64,000 bases of DNA, taken from Alphaproteobacteria bacterium (GTDB taxonomy: Bacteria > Pseudomonadota > Alphaproteobacteria > SP197). The translations under genes were made by a program, and so were the position numbers. Under the pieces are notes generated by a model. It saw nothing but the letters and a program-made list of their open reading frames with translations. It did no database searches and had not been told where the DNA came from. Below are positions 1 to 10,244 of this stretch, piece after piece. Position 1 is the first letter of the stretch. Every line of letters starts with the position of its first letter. The stretch is from the NCBI GenBank assembly GCA_016869675.1, contig VGDP01000001.1, positions 144,801 through 208,800 on the forward strand. Reading direction: 5' to 3'.

Positions 1-1
1 T

Positions 2-1303
2 GCACGCCACCACGGCGGCCACTTCCTGCTGCGCATCGAGGACACCGACCGGACGCGTTCGACGCCCGAGGCGGTCAAGGCGATCCTCGACAGCCTGACC
101 TGGCTCGGCCTCGACTGGGATGGTCCCGAGGCCTACCAGTCGACGCGGGCCGAGCGGCATGCCGCCGTGGCGCGCGAGCTTCTCGCAGCCGGCAAGGCCT
201 ACCGCTGCTGGGCGACGCCCGACGAGCTGGCCGCCATGCGCGAGGCCCAGAAGGGGGCCGGCCAGCCGGTGCGCTACGATGGGCGCTGGCGCGACCGCGA
301 CCCGGCCGAGGCCCCCGCCGGGATCGAGCCCGTGATCCGCCTCAGGGCGCCGCGGGATGGAGCGACGACCGTCGAGGACAAGGTCCAGGGCGCCATCACC
401 GTCGGCAACGACCAACTCGACGACATGGTGCTGCTGCGCGCCGACGGCACGCCCACCTATATGCTGGCCGTCGTGGTCGATGACCACGACATGGGCGTGA
501 CCCAGGTGATCCGCGGCGCCGACCACCTGACCAACACGTTTCGCCAGGTGCAGATCTTCCACGCCATGGGCTGGCCCGAGCCCGGCTTCGCCCACGTGCC
601 GCTGATCCACGGCGCGGACGGCGCCAAGTTCTCGAAGCGGCATGGCGCGCTGGGTGTCGAGGCCTACCGTGACATGGGGCTGCTGCCCGAAGCCATGCGC
701 AACTACCTGCTGCGGCTCGGCTGGAGCCATGGCGACGAGGAGATCATCCCGACCGAGCAGGCGATCCTCTGGTTCGACCTGGACGCGGTCGGCCGCTCGC
801 CCGCGCGCTTCGACATAGACAAGCTGCTGGCGCTGAACGCGCATTACCTGCGCGGGGCCGACGACGGACGCCTGGCGGACCTGATCGCGGCGCGCCGTGG
901 CGTGGCGCTCGCCCCCGACACGCAGGCGCGGTTGCGTGCCGGTATGGCCGGGCTGAAGCAGCGCGCGCGCACGGTCATCGACTTGGCGGAAGCAGCCGAG
1001 GTCTACATCGCGGGCGCGGCGATCGCGCCCGACGCCAAGGCGCGTGCCCTGCTCGACGAAGAGGCGCGCGCGCGTCTCGGCCGGTTGCGGCAAAGACTAG
1101 CGGCGCTGGGCGTGTGGGACGCGGCGAGCCTGGAGGACACGGCCCGCCAAGCATCCGAGGCCGAGGGCGTGAAACTCGGCGCGATCGCGCAGCCGTTGCG
1201 CGCGGCCCTCACGGGACGAACGGTGTCCCCTGGCATCTTCGAGGTCATGGTGGTTCTGGGGCGGGACCTCGCGCTGGCGCGGCTGGACGTCACGGCGCGG
1301 TAA
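2..1303 (+). CDS. gltX: Glutamyl-tRNA synthetase, 5' end outside window
   Basis: This class I aminoacyl-tRNA synthetase charges tRNA with glutamate in the cytoplasm. The reading frame is open from base 2, so the start and the HIGH motif lie upstream of the window. The first visible residues, [14 protein letters not shown], are the typical GluRS segment after HIGH, and the KMSKS-type loop is seen as KFSKRHG near base 631-651. The C-terminal half is the helical anticodon-binding domain. The gene is followed after 83 bases by gltA on the same strand, a common alphaproteobacterial arrangement. It could in principle be a GlnRS/GluRS paralogue of the non-discriminating type; many alphaproteobacteria carry two gltX copies, and the sequence alone does not tell which one this is. 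Confidence 0.95.
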   Translation, partial: ARHHGGHFLLRIEDTDRTRSTPEAVKAILDSLTWLGLDWDGPEAYQSTRAERHAAVARELLAAGKAYRCWATPDELAAMREAQKGAGQPVRYDGRWRDRDPAEAPAGIEPVIRLRAPRDGATTVEDKVQGAITVGNDQLDDMVLLRADGTPTYMLAVVVDDHDMGVTQVIRGADHLTNTFRQVQIFHAMGWPEPGFAHVPLIHGADGAKFSKRHGALGVEAYRDMGLLPEAMRNYLLRLGWSHGDEEIIPTEQAILWFDLDAVGRSPARFDIDKLLALNAHYLRGADDGRLADLIAARRGVALAPDTQARLRAGMAGLKQRARTVIDLAEAAEVYIAGAAIAPDAKARALLDEEARARLGRLRQRLAALGVWDAASLEDTARQASEAEGVKLGAIAQPLRAALTGRTVSPGIFEVMVVLGRDLALARLDVTAR

Positions 1304-1386
1304 CCCGCCCAGCGTTGCCCGTGGATCCGTTCGGGTCTATCTATGTCGTGCGGATTTCGCAGGACATTGTCGCGGAGGGACCGATC

Positions 1387-2718
1387 ATGCCGACCAAGAA
1401 AAGCACCACCAGCAGCGGCAAGTTGACCGCGACGCTGCGGATCGGCCACGGCGACAGCGTCAAGGAGATCGAGTTGCCTATGCAGTCGGGCACCATGGGC
1501 CCGGATGTCATTGACGTCCGCCAGCTTTACGGCAAGGCCAACGTCTTCACCTACGACCCGGCGTTCATGGCCACCGCGAGCTGCGAATCCAGGATCACGT
1601 ATATCGACGGCGAGAAGGGCGTGCTGCTGCACCGCGGCTACTCCATCGCCGAGCTGGCCAAGAACGGCGACTTCCTCGAGGTTTGCTATCTGCTGATCAA
1701 CGGCGAACTGCCCAACGCCGAGCAAAAGAAAAAGTTCGTCCACGACATCACCCACCACACCATGCTGCACGACCAGGTGCAGTACTTCTTCCGCGGCTTC
1801 CGGCGCGACGCGCATCCGATGGCGGTGATGGTCGGCGTGGTCGGTGCGCTGAGCGCCTTCTACCACGACGAGACGGACTACAACGAACCGCACGCGCGCA
1901 TGGTCGCGACCTACCGGATGATCGCCAAGATGCCGACGATCGCGGCCTGGGCCTACAAGTACTCGATGGGCCAGCCGTTCGTGTACCCGCAGAACCGCTT
2001 CGGCTTCGCCGAGAACTTCATGCAGATGATGTTCGCGACGCCGTGCGAGGAGTACCAGGTCAGCCCCGTCGTGGCGCGCGCCATGGATCAGATCCTGATC
2101 CTGCACGCGGACCACGAGCAGAACGCCTCGACCTCGACGGTGCGGCTGGCCGGTTCGTCCGGCGCCAACCCGTTTGCCTGCATCGCGGCCGGCATCGCGA
2201 CCCTGTGGGGGCCCGCCCACGGCGGTGCCAACGAGGCGGTCATCCGCATGCTGAAACGCATCGGCAGCAAGGACCGTATCGGCGAGTTCATCACCCGGGC
2301 GAAGGATCCCAACGATACGTTCCGCCTGATGGGCTTCGGCCATCGCGTCTACAAGAACTTCGACCCGCGCGCGACGATCATGCGCAAGTCGGCGCACGAC
2401 GTCCTGAACGAGATGGGCATGGGCGACAACCCACTGCTGCCCATCGCGATGGAGCTGGAGCGGATCGCGCTGGAGGACGACTACTTCGTCCAGCGCAAGT
2501 TGTACCCGAATGTCGACTTCTACTCGGGCATCATCCTGCAGGCGATGGGCATTCCCTCGCGCCTGTTCACCGCCGTGTTCGCGGTCGCGCGCACGGTGGG
2601 CTGGATGGCGCAGTGGAACGAGATGATGGACGATCCGGGGCGCAAGATCGGGCGGCCGCGGCAGATCTACACGGGCCACACCCAGCGCGCCTACGTTCCG
2701 GTCAAGCGGCGCGCCTGA
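1387..2718 (+). CDS. gltA: Citrate synthase, type II
   Basis: It condenses oxaloacetate with acetyl-CoA to citrate, the entry step of the TCA cycle. The protein has 443 residues, the usual length for the hexameric gram-negative type. The catalytic histidines are visible in [12 protein letters not shown] and [12 protein letters not shown], and the catalytic aspartate in YPNVDFYSG. The start ATG at 1387 is chosen because it opens the conserved N-terminus and is preceded by GGAGGG seven bases upstream. The frame is open further upstream, but that part overlaps gltX and has no homology-like character. Confidence 0.97.
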   Translation: MPTKKSTTSSGKLTATLRIGHGDSVKEIELPMQSGTMGPDVIDVRQLYGKANVFTYDPAFMATASCESRITYIDGEKGVLLHRGYSIAELAKNGDFLEVCYLLINGELPNAEQKKKFVHDITHHTMLHDQVQYFFRGFRRDAHPMAVMVGVVGALSAFYHDETDYNEPHARMVATYRMIAKMPTIAAWAYKYSMGQPFVYPQNRFGFAENFMQMMFATPCEEYQVSPVVARAMDQILILHADHEQNASTSTVRLAGSSGANPFACIAAGIATLWGPAHGGANEAVIRMLKRIGSKDRIGEFITRAKDPNDTFRLMGFGHRVYKNFDPRATIMRKSAHDVLNEMGMGDNPLLPIAMELERIALEDDYFVQRKLYPNVDFYSGIILQAMGIPSRLFTAVFAVARTVGWMAQWNEMMDDPGRKIGRPRQIYTGHTQRAYVPVKRRA

Positions 2719-2723
2719 CGCCC

Positions 2724-2930
2724 ATGGCCCAGCGCGCGCTTCGGCAACCCACGGGCGGCGACACCGAGCGGCCCCTGTTCGTGCGGACCAGCCGACGCGC
2801 CCTGGGCGAACTGCATCCGGCCAACGACAACCGACCGGCCGCCATCAAGCGGGTGCCGCGCCTGCTGGCGCCCCGACTTGTGTTCGGCGTAGCCGGCGTG
2901 CTGGCGGCGCTACTGCGGTGGCGGCGTTAG
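2724..2930 (+). CDS. Small hypothetical protein with ANDN motif
   Basis: A 68-residue reading frame begins five bases after the gltA stop. It contains the segment ELHPANDNRP, which resembles the PANDNRP-type stretch often found in short uncharacterised alphaproteobacterial proteins, then a basic stretch and a hydrophobic tail (LVFGVAGVLAALL) ending in RWRR. The last 21 bases overlap the 3' end of lpxB on the other strand. The role is unknown; the tail could be a weak membrane anchor. Its position directly behind gltA suggests co-transcription. Confidence 0.5.
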   Translation: MAQRALRQPTGGDTERPLFVRTSRRALGELHPANDNRPAAIKRVPRLLAPRLVFGVAGVLAALLRWRR

Positions 2931-4106
2931 CGGCGACACCACGCCTCGCCGGGCGAGCACATCGAGCACAGCGCGCGCCGCGGCCCGGCTGGGCGTCTCG
3001 GGGACCGCGCGCAGGCGGGCCATGACGGCGGCCATGGCGGTCGTTTGCGCGCCGTGCTCCGGTCCACCCCGCAGCAACGGCGCCACGGCGTCCGACAGAT
3101 TGGCCGGTGTGCAGCGTTCCTGCAGGAACTCGGGCATCGCCTCCGCCTCCGCCAGGATGTTGACCAGGCCGGCCCAGGGAATGCGCACCAGACGCCGCGC
3201 GATCGTCGCCGTCACGAAGCTCGTGCGGTAGGCGACGACCCCCGGCAGGCCGGCCGCGGCGAGTTCCAGAGTGACGCTGCCCGAGGCGGCGAGCGCGGCG
3301 CGGCTGGCGGCGAAGGCGGCGTGGCGGTCGGCCGCGCCTTCCACCACATGGACCGGCACCGGCCACGCCGCCGCATGGTGTCGAACCGCGCCGGCCACGG
3401 CCCCGACGGTCGGCAGCACGACCTGAAGGTCGGGCCACAAGGCTGCCAGCCGGGCGGCCGTCGCGGCGAACACCGGCATGTGCCGGCGCACCTCGTCGGC
3501 TCGGCTGCCCGGCAGCACCGCGAGCACCATGGCCGCGTCCGGGATGCCCAGGCGCCGCCGCAGGGTCACGCCGTCGGCACCGGCGATCGGCTCTTCGATC
3601 ACCGGGTGGCCCACGTAGGTCGCGCCGAGGCCCACGGTGTCGAAGTAGGGCTTCTCGAACGGGAACAGCAGCAGCAGGTGATCGAGGAACCGGGCGATGC
3701 GCGCCGCCCGTCCCGGCCGCCACGCCCAGACGGTGGGCGCCACGTAGTGGATGCGCGCAAGGCCCGCGCCGCCGACACGGCGGGCGAGCCTGAAGCTGAA
3801 GCCGGGCGAGTCGATGGTGACCAAGGCGTCGGGCCGCAGCCGCACCGTGGCGTCCACCGCCTGGTGCAGCCGGCGCAGCAGCAGCGGCAGGCGTTCGAGC
3901 ACGGCGCTGATCCCCATGACGCTGAGATCAGCCATGGGGAACAAGGGGATCAGACCCTCGGCCATCATGCGCTCGCCGCCGACTCCGGTGAAGCGCGCCG
4001 CACCACCGGTCAGGTCCTTGAGCGCGGCCATGAGCCGGGCGCCGATCACATCGCCCGACGGCTCGCCGGCGACGATGACCAGGAACGGGCCGCCGGCGCG
4101 CGCCAC
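2910..4106 (-). CDS. lpxB: Lipid-A-disaccharide synthase
   Basis: This family GT19 glycosyltransferase joins UDP-2,3-diacylglucosamine and lipid X to make the disaccharide core of lipid A at the inner face of the cytoplasmic membrane. The 398-residue protein begins with VIVAGEPSGDVIGARLMAAL, the hallmark N-terminus, and has the later motifs VGHPVIE and LPGSRADEV. The ATG at 4106 fits the family start. It is the last gene of the lpx block and begins four bases after the lpxI stop. Confidence 0.96.
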   Translation of the reverse strand: MARAGGPFLVIVAGEPSGDVIGARLMAALKDLTGGAARFTGVGGERMMAEGLIPLFPMADLSVMGISAVLERLPLLLRRLHQAVDATVRLRPDALVTIDSPGFSFRLARRVGGAGLARIHYVAPTVWAWRPGRAARIARFLDHLLLLFPFEKPYFDTVGLGATYVGHPVIEEPIAGADGVTLRRRLGIPDAAMVLAVLPGSRADEVRRHMPVFAATAARLAALWPDLQVVLPTVGAVAGAVRHHAAAWPVPVHVVEGAADRHAAFAASRAALAASGSVTLELAAAGLPGVVAYRTSFVTATIARRLVRIPWAGLVNILAEAEAMPEFLQERCTPANLSDAVAPLLRGGPEHGAQTTAMAAVMARLRAVPETPSRAAARAVLDVLARRGVVSPLTPPPQ

Positions 4107-4110
4107 GGGC

Positions 4111-4935
4111 TCAGGCCGGATCGGGCTCGACGCCGATCACGAACAGGCCGGCGTCGTCCGCCAGGGCACGCACACGCCCGGCTTCGATGAGCAGCGTGCC
4201 CCCCGCCTGCACCGCGATGCCGCGCAACCCGGCGGCACGCGCGCCCTCGATCGTCACGGGTCCGATGGTCGGCAGGTCCACGCGCGTCTCCTGGCCCGGC
4301 TTGGGCAGCTTGACTAGGACGCCACCGGGCCCAGCCTTGCGCAGGGTGGCCGCGCGCGCGAGCAGCGCATCGGTCCCTTCGACCGCCTCGACACCAAGCA
4401 CGAGCCCCTGCTGGACCACGACGGCCTGGCCTATGTCGAGCGCACCGAGGGCGCGCGCCACCCTCATGCCGAGCGCGATGTCGGTGGCGGCGCCGTCGTC
4501 CGGCGCGTGGCGACCGAGTGGGCCGGCGCCGACGCGGGTGCCACCCAGCACCTCGTCGATGGCGCGCACCGCAAAGCCCTCGCTTTCAAGTTCGGTCACG
4601 ATGCGCGACAGGATGCGGTCATCGCCCCGCGCGCCGAGGCCGAGGGAGGCCAGCATGCGCAGCCCGCGGGCGTCGAGCCCCAGCGCGCCGAGCGACGGCC
4701 GTGGCACGGGCCCGGCGAGCACCACCTCGGTAACGTCCGCCTGGCGCAGCAGATCGAGCGCCCGGCCGACGGCGCCCAGCCGCACCCAGCCGTGCGGCAC
4801 GCCCTCCAGCACGGCGGCTTCCGCGATTCCTTCGAGCGCCAGGACGAACACGTCGAGGCCGCGCCCGCGCGCGGCCTCGACGATGTGCGCCGGCAAGAGA
4901 CCGGCTCCGGCGATGACGCCGAGCCTACCCGTCAA
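4111..4935 (-). CDS. lpxI: UDP-2,3-diacylglucosamine pyrophosphatase LpxI
   Basis: It hydrolyses UDP-2,3-diacylglucosamine to lipid X, the step done by LpxH in gammaproteobacteria. The 274-residue protein shows the LpxI (DUF1009) features: an N-terminal GVIAGAGLLPAHIVEAARGR and a C-terminal domain with GVLVKLPKPGQETRVDLPTI. The start overlaps the lpxA stop by 11 bases, and the gene lies between lpxA and lpxB, exactly where LpxI is expected in alphaproteobacteria. Confidence 0.95.
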   Translation of the reverse strand: MTGRLGVIAGAGLLPAHIVEAARGRGLDVFVLALEGIAEAAVLEGVPHGWVRLGAVGRALDLLRQADVTEVVLAGPVPRPSLGALGLDARGLRMLASLGLGARGDDRILSRIVTELESEGFAVRAIDEVLGGTRVGAGPLGRHAPDDGAATDIALGMRVARALGALDIGQAVVVQQGLVLGVEAVEGTDALLARAATLRKAGPGGVLVKLPKPGQETRVDLPTIGPVTIEGARAAGLRGIAVQAGGTLLIEAGRVRALADDAGLFVIGVEPDPA

Positions 4936-5725
4936 AACCGTCCCGCGGCTGGCAGATGGCGCGCGAGGTTTCGGCCTGGATAAACTCGATGATGTCGCTG
5001 ACCGGGCCGGGGCCCCGGAACAGGTTGGTCACGTCCTCCAGCCGCTCGGTCATCGTGCCCTCGCGTGCGAACAGCAGGCGATAGGCGTTGCGCAGCGTGT
5101 GGATCTCGTCGCGTTTGAAGCCGCGACGCTTCAACCCGACGATGTTGAGCCCCGACAGGTGGGCGCGGTCGCCCGCGACCGAGCCGTAGGGAATGACGTC
5201 GTGCTCGACCCCCGACATGCCCCCGACCATGGCGTGCTTGCCGATGCGCACGAACTGATGCACGGCGGAAAGACCGCCGAGAACCACGAAATCGCCGACG
5301 CGCACGTGGCCCGCGAGCGTCGCGTTGTTCGCCATCACCACGTTGTCGCCGATGATGCAATCGTGGGCGACATGGACGCCGACCATGAACAGGCAGCGGT
5401 CGCCGATACGGGTGATCATGCCCCCGCCCGCCGTGCCGGGGTTTATGGTGACGTATTCGCGGATCGTGTTCTCCCGCCCGATCACCAGCTCGGACGCTTC
5501 GCCGTGGTACTTGAGATCCTGGGGCCGCAGGCCGACGCACGCGAAGGGAAAGATCTGGGTACCCTCCCCGATGCGCGTCCGCCCACCGATCACCACATGG
5601 CTGGCCAGGCGCACGCCGACGTCCAATTCCACCTCGGGCCCGACGATGCAGTAGGGCCCGATGACGACGTCCGGCGCCACGCGGGCGCACGGATCGACGA
5701 CGGCCGTGGCGTGGATGTCGGCCAT
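4925..5725 (-). CDS. lpxA: UDP-N-acetylglucosamine acyltransferase
   Basis: It transfers a 3-hydroxyacyl chain from ACP to UDP-GlcNAc, the first step of lipid A synthesis. The 266-residue protein has the left-handed beta-helix hexapeptide repeats through residues 1-190 and the catalytic histidine in GVHVAHDCIIGDN, followed by a helical C-terminus. The ATG at 5725 is chosen because [12 protein letters not shown] is the usual start and its A is shared with the fabZ TGA. An in-frame upstream start at 5806 lies inside fabZ and is unlikely. Confidence 0.96.
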   Translation of the reverse strand: MADIHATAVVDPCARVAPDVVIGPYCIVGPEVELDVGVRLASHVVIGGRTRIGEGTQIFPFACVGLRPQDLKYHGEASELVIGRENTIREYVTINPGTAGGGMITRIGDRCLFMVGVHVAHDCIIGDNVVMANNATLAGHVRVGDFVVLGGLSAVHQFVRIGKHAMVGGMSGVEHDVIPYGSVAGDRAHLSGLNIVGLKRRGFKRDEIHTLRNAYRLLFAREGTMTERLEDVTNLFRGPGPVSDIIEFIQAETSRAICQPRDGFDG

Positions 5726-6192
5726 CAGGGATCCATGATCATGGCCGCGAACGTCGCCTCGGCGACCGGATTGCCGTCCACCCGCGCCTCGGCCGAGAAC
5801 TTCCACACCGGCCCGCGCTGCTGGCGCTTGGTGACGTGGACGTGCAGCGTGTCGCCCGGGTGGACCGGCTTGCGGAACCGCGCGGATTCCACGGACATGA
5901 AGTAGACGAGCTTGCCTTCGGCGTCGTCGCCGAGTGAGAAGACGACGAGCACGGCCGCGCTCTGGGCCATAGACTCGATGATCAGCACACCGGGCATCAC
6001 CGGGTGGCTGGGGAAATGGCCTGCGAAGAACGGCTCGTTGATCGAGACGTTCTTGATGCCGATCGCGCTGGTGTCCTTCACCAGGCCGACGACGCGATCG
6101 ACCATGAGGAACGGGAAGCGGTGCGGGATCATTTCCATGATCCGCTCACAATCGGCGACTTCGCCCGGCGGCGACTGGACCAGATCGTTCAT
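5725..6192 (-). CDS. fabZ: (3R)-hydroxyacyl-ACP dehydratase
   Basis: This hot-dog-fold enzyme dehydrates 3-hydroxyacyl-ACP in fatty acid synthesis, drawing on the same pool LpxA and LpxD use. The 155-residue protein has the motif [13 protein letters not shown], and [19 protein letters not shown] carries the catalytic histidine and glutamate. The ATG at 6192 overlaps the lpxD stop by four bases, which supports it over the longer open frame upstream. It lies between lpxD and lpxA, the standard order. Confidence 0.96.
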   Translation of the reverse strand: MNDLVQSPPGEVADCERIMEMIPHRFPFLMVDRVVGLVKDTSAIGIKNVSINEPFFAGHFPSHPVMPGVLIIESMAQSAAVLVVFSLGDDAEGKLVYFMSVESARFRKPVHPGDTLHVHVTKRQQRGPVWKFSAEARVDGNPVAEATFAAMIMDP

Positions 6193-7217
6193 GTTGCCTT
6201 GCCCGATGACTTCCCCAATCGCGCCACGCTTGCAATTTGGCGGCGCCATTCTCCGATCGGGATCGCGGGCACGCCAGCGTACACGCCACCCGGCGCCAAG
6301 TCGCCCTTGACCGCGCTGCGCGCCGCCAGAACCGAACCGCTGCCGACCGTCAGGTGCCCCCCAAGCCCGGCCTGGCCGCCGATGACGACGTAGTCGCCCA
6401 GCGTCGCGCTCCCCGCCAGCCCGACCTGCCCCGCGATCACGCAACCCCTTCCAATCGTTACGTTATGCGCGATCTGCACCAGATTATCAATCATCGTGCC
6501 GGCGCCGATGACGGTGTCCTCGACCGTGCCGCGATCGACCGTCGTGTTGGCGCCGATTTCCACGTCATCGCCGATCACCACCCTCCCGACATGAGGAATG
6601 CGCACGTGGCGGCCGTCCTTGGTGGCGAAGCCGAAGCCTTCGCTGCCGATCCGGGCGCCCTCGTAGATGACGCAGCGGCGACCCACGATAGCGTAGGCGA
6701 GCGACGCGCCGGCGCGTACCTCGGTCTCCTCGCCCAGCTCGACGCCTGGGCCGATTACGGCGGCGGGGCCGATGCGGCACGCCGCGCCCAGGCGCGCGCC
6801 CGCGCCGATCACCGCCCCTGCCTCGATCCGGCACGTGGGATCGATCGCGGCGCTTGCATCGAGCGAGGCCGTCGGGTCGGTCCGCGGCTCGGGCCGTGGC
6901 CGCGGATAGAGCGCGCGCAGCACCAGGGCCCAGGCCAGGTAGGGCTCGCCGGTGACCAGCACGGCCATGCACGCTGGTGCCGAATCGGCATAGGCCGGGC
7001 GAACGAGGCATGCTCCCGCCGAAGAAGCCTTGAACGCGGCCAGGTAACGCCGGTTGTCCAGGAAGGACAAGTGCTGGGGCCCGGCACCTTCGAGCGCGGC
7101 GACACCGTCGATCCGCCGGTCGGCGGGCGCGCCGGGGACCAACGTCGCCCCCGCGAGAGCCGCGATCTCAGCGACCGTACGGGTCGCAGGGGTGGGAAAG
7201 AAGCGCGGATCGGCCAT
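6189..7217 (-). CDS. lpxD: UDP-3-O-acyl-glucosamine N-acyltransferase
   Basis: It adds the N-linked hydroxyacyl chain in the third step of lipid A synthesis. The 342-residue protein has an N-terminal uridine-binding domain (roughly residues 1-110, with [12 protein letters not shown]), then beta-helix hexapeptide repeats with the catalytic histidine in [12 protein letters not shown]. It starts directly before the skp stop with no spacer, so the two are likely co-translated. Confidence 0.96.
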   Translation of the reverse strand: MADPRFFPTPATRTVAEIAALAGATLVPGAPADRRIDGVAALEGAGPQHLSFLDNRRYLAAFKASSAGACLVRPAYADSAPACMAVLVTGEPYLAWALVLRALYPRPRPEPRTDPTASLDASAAIDPTCRIEAGAVIGAGARLGAACRIGPAAVIGPGVELGEETEVRAGASLAYAIVGRRCVIYEGARIGSEGFGFATKDGRHVRIPHVGRVVIGDDVEIGANTTVDRGTVEDTVIGAGTMIDNLVQIAHNVTIGRGCVIAGQVGLAGSATLGDYVVIGGQAGLGGHLTVGSGSVLAARSAVKGDLAPGGVYAGVPAIPIGEWRRQIASVARLGKSSGKAT

Positions 7218-7790
7218 TCAAGGCTCGACGCCGAAATCGACGGCGATCGCAGGGTGGCGGCGGTTGAGCTCGGCCAGGACCGCCTCGGTCACGTTGTAGC
7301 TGGACTCGACCAGCAGCACCTGGCGCAAGGACAGCACGATGTTGAAACCCCGCTCCTTCGCCATTGCGCCAAGAATGCCGACGGTCGCCTGGCGGATGGC
7401 CTCCTCGCCCTTGGTCAACGCCTGGTCGAGCGTCTGCTTGCGTGCCTGGACGAATTTCTGGACCTCGGCGACGCGCGCCTGGAACTCCTGCCGCTTCTGC
7501 GCGAAGGCCTCGACGGACAGCAACGACTGCTGGTCCTTCAGGTCCTGCTCGGCCGCGCGCAACTCTTGCTCGGCTTTCTCCACCTCGGTCTGGAATGCCT
7601 CGCGCTTCGCCGAGATCTGCTGGCGAAGACTCTGCCCCGCCGAGCAATCGCGCAGGATCGACTCGTAGTCGACCACGGCGACGACGCTGGGCGCCATCTC
7701 CTGGGCCGGCGCGGCGAGAGGCGCCGCGAACACGAGGCCAAACACGGCGACGGCCGCCAACACGCTGTGTCGGATTGGGCTGATCATCAT
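7218..7790 (-). CDS. skp: OmpH/Skp-family periplasmic chaperone
   Basis: Skp-type proteins hold unfolded outer-membrane proteins in the periplasm and pass them to BamA. The 190-residue protein has a signal peptide (about residues 1-30, ending APAQ), a starting strand VVAVVDYESIL, and a long charged helical coiled-coil region at about residues 55-130. It sits between bamA and lpxD, the usual position. Three bases separate it from the bamA stop. Confidence 0.92.
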   Translation of the reverse strand: MMISPIRHSVLAAVAVFGLVFAAPLAAPAQEMAPSVVAVVDYESILRDCSAGQSLRQQISAKREAFQTEVEKAEQELRAAEQDLKDQQSLLSVEAFAQKRQEFQARVAEVQKFVQARKQTLDQALTKGEEAIRQATVGILGAMAKERGFNIVLSLRQVLLVESSYNVTEAVLAELNRRHPAIAVDFGVEP

Positions 7791-7793
7791 GAT

Positions 7794-10076
7794 CTAGAAC
7801 CGGGTGCCAAAGCTGAAACGGAAGAGCTCGGTCTCGTCGAAGTCTTCTTTGACGATGGCTTCGGAGAAGTCGATCTTGATCGGCCCCATGGCAGATGGAT
7901 AGGTCGCGCCGACACCGATAACCACGCGCGGCGCGCTGCTGTCCTGGATGTTGGAGCCGCTGTCGTCGCTGTCCCAGTCCGCGCCGACATCGGTGAAGAC
8001 GCGGCCCAGAAGCCCGATCTCGTCGGGCAGCCCGAGCGGATACGTCAACTCGGCCGTCGCCGTCCACATTGCCTTACCGCCCAGCGCATCGCTGGTCTGA
8101 CCATCGCGCGGACTGACGCCGGACGTCTTGAAGCCTCGCAGGGACGTACCGCCCAGGAAAAAGCGGTCGTTGATGCGCACGTCGTCGCCGAACAACCCGG
8201 TGATGTGGCCGGCGCGCAGCTGGACACTGCCGACCCAGTCGTCGTCGAACTCGTAGTAGCCGGACGTCGAGAGCTGATTGCGCAGGAACTTCACGCTGCC
8301 GCCGATGCCCGCGATGTCCTGGCTGAAGCGCACCAGGTACCCCTCGGTCGGGTTGATGCGGCTGTCCACCTTGTCGTAGATCAGATCGTGACCGATCAGC
8401 GACGTCACCGCCACGCCTTTCTGTTGGCGGATGAAGCGCGATGCGTTGGACTTTACGTCCGAGATCTTGACCCGCCGCGCCACATAGCGGACCGAATGGG
8501 ACAAGCGCTCGGTCAGCGGATAGCCAAGGCGCAGCCCACCGCCCGAATCCGTCTGGTCGTGCGAGCTTTCGGCCTGCAGGTCTGTCGTCTTGTGGAACAG
8601 GTCGAACCCGGCGGACAGATCGTCCCGCTCCAGGAAAGCCGGCTCGGTGAAGCTGATGTCGAACTGCTGGCGGCGACCCGACAGCGTTGTATCGATGGAC
8701 AGGTCCTGCCCCTTGCCCAGCAGGTTGCGCTCGCGAAGCTGGATGTCGCCGACCAAGCCGTCGCCGGTCGAGAACCCGAAACCGAAACTTAGCTCACCCG
8801 TGGACTTTTCGGCCACCTCGACGTTGATAACCGCTTGATCCGGCGCCGAGCCTTCCTCGGTGGTGATGTCGACGGTCTCGAAGAAATCGAGGTTGCGGAT
8901 GCGCTGCTCGAACCGGCGCAGCTTGGCGGTGGAGAAGGCGTCGCCCTCCGCCAGCTTGAACTCGCGCCGGATGACCCGATCGAGTGTGCGTACGTTGCCG
9001 TCGATGTTGATGCGCTCGACATAGACGCGCGGGCCCTGGGTAATGTCGTAGGTCACGTCGATGGTGTGCGCCTCGACGTCGCGGTTGACGACGGGCGTGA
9101 TCTCGACAAACGCGTAGCCGAGGCCGCCCACCACGTCGACCAGGGCCTGGATCGTCGCCTCGACCTCGTCGGCGTTGTAGCGGTCGCCGGTGAAGGTGGT
9201 GACGTAGGGGTGCAGATTGGTCGAAGCTAGGTCGGGCAACGCACTGCGCACGCGCACCGTGCCGAAGTCGTAGCGCTCGCCCTCCTGCAGGGTGAAGGTG
9301 ATGAAGAAGTCCTTGCGATCCTGGGTCAGGTCCGCCGTCGCCGACACGATCGCCACGTCCGCGTAGCCTTCCGACATGTAGTAGCGGCGCAGAAGCTCGC
9401 GGTCGAAGGTCAAGCGATCGGGATCGTAGGCATCGTCGTCGGACAGGAAGCGGTACCAAGCGGATTCCTTGGTGGACACGACCCCGCGCAGCTTGCTGTC
9501 GGAAAAGGCCTCGTTGCCGACGAAGCTGATGCGCCGCACCTTGGTCCGCTCGCCTTCGTCGATCTCGAAGATCAGGTCGACACGGTTTTGCTCCTGGCGG
9601 ATCACCTTGGGTTCGACGGTCGCGGCGAAACGGCCGCTGCGACGGTAGATCTCCAGAATCCGGGCCACATCGGCCTGGACCTTGGCGCGCGTGTAGGCCA
9701 CGCGGGGGCGGAGCTGCACCTCCGCCTCCAATTCCGGGTCCTCGATGCGCTTGTTCCCTTCGAACGCCAGGCGATTGATGATGGGGTTCTCGACCACCCG
9801 GACGACCAGGTCGTCGCCTTCGCGGCGGATCGTCACGTCGGCGAAGATTTCGGTGGCAAACAGAGCCTTGAGCGAACGGTCGATGGCCTGGGCGTCGAAC
9901 GCCTCGCCCGGCCCGATGGCCATGTAGGCCCTGACGGTCTCCGGCTCGACTCGCTGGTTGCCTTCGACCCGGACAGCGTTGACGATGCCCGACTGGGCCA
10001 GGGCCGCGCCGACGACGCCGGACACGGCCGCCAGCACGACCGCGGCCGCCATCACCCAACGTACCAACTTCGGCAC
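7794..10076 (-). CDS. bamA: Outer membrane assembly factor BamA
   Basis: This Omp85 protein is the core of the BAM complex that inserts beta-barrel proteins in the outer membrane. The protein has a signal peptide ending ALAQ, five POTRA domains (about residues 25-400) and a 16-strand barrel, and it ends in phenylalanine (FSFGTRF), the barrel C-terminal signature. I prefer the GTG start at 10076 because it yields MPKLVRWVMAAAVV, a normal signal peptide of a 760-residue protein. A GTG at 10142 and an ATG at 10052 are alternatives. The stop is TAG. Confidence 0.95.
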   Translation of the reverse strand: MPKLVRWVMAAAVVLAAVSGVVGAALAQSGIVNAVRVEGNQRVEPETVRAYMAIGPGEAFDAQAIDRSLKALFATEIFADVTIRREGDDLVVRVVENPIINRLAFEGNKRIEDPELEAEVQLRPRVAYTRAKVQADVARILEIYRRSGRFAATVEPKVIRQEQNRVDLIFEIDEGERTKVRRISFVGNEAFSDSKLRGVVSTKESAWYRFLSDDDAYDPDRLTFDRELLRRYYMSEGYADVAIVSATADLTQDRKDFFITFTLQEGERYDFGTVRVRSALPDLASTNLHPYVTTFTGDRYNADEVEATIQALVDVVGGLGYAFVEITPVVNRDVEAHTIDVTYDITQGPRVYVERINIDGNVRTLDRVIRREFKLAEGDAFSTAKLRRFEQRIRNLDFFETVDITTEEGSAPDQAVINVEVAEKSTGELSFGFGFSTGDGLVGDIQLRERNLLGKGQDLSIDTTLSGRRQQFDISFTEPAFLERDDLSAGFDLFHKTTDLQAESSHDQTDSGGGLRLGYPLTERLSHSVRYVARRVKISDVKSNASRFIRQQKGVAVTSLIGHDLIYDKVDSRINPTEGYLVRFSQDIAGIGGSVKFLRNQLSTSGYYEFDDDWVGSVQLRAGHITGLFGDDVRINDRFFLGGTSLRGFKTSGVSPRDGQTSDALGGKAMWTATAELTYPLGLPDEIGLLGRVFTDVGADWDSDDSGSNIQDSSAPRVVIGVGATYPSAMGPIKIDFSEAIVKEDFDETELFRFSFGTRF

Positions 10077-10244
10077 CGCGTCCAGATGCACCGACGTCAA
10101 GACCCCTCGCTCCGCGTACGGTTCCGCGTCCGGGACGCACACCCGGCCCGGTGCGCGGGCGGACGTCCGAACGCCGCCGTCCTCCCGGTCACAGTTACTA
10201 CACGATTGCGCCCACGAGAAGAAGCGCCGCCCAGCGGACCTGGA

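Noticed and set aside
1003-2679. Long leftward open frame (558 codons) opposite gltX and gltA
   Set aside because: It is rich in Arg, His, Asp and Val and has no domain; high GC keeps antisense frames of real genes open. gltX and gltA are unmistakable on the other strand.
6237-8792. 851-codon rightward open frame opposite lpxD, skp and bamA
   Set aside because: Antisense shadow with repeated Arg, Gln, Asp and Leu composition and no recognisable motif.
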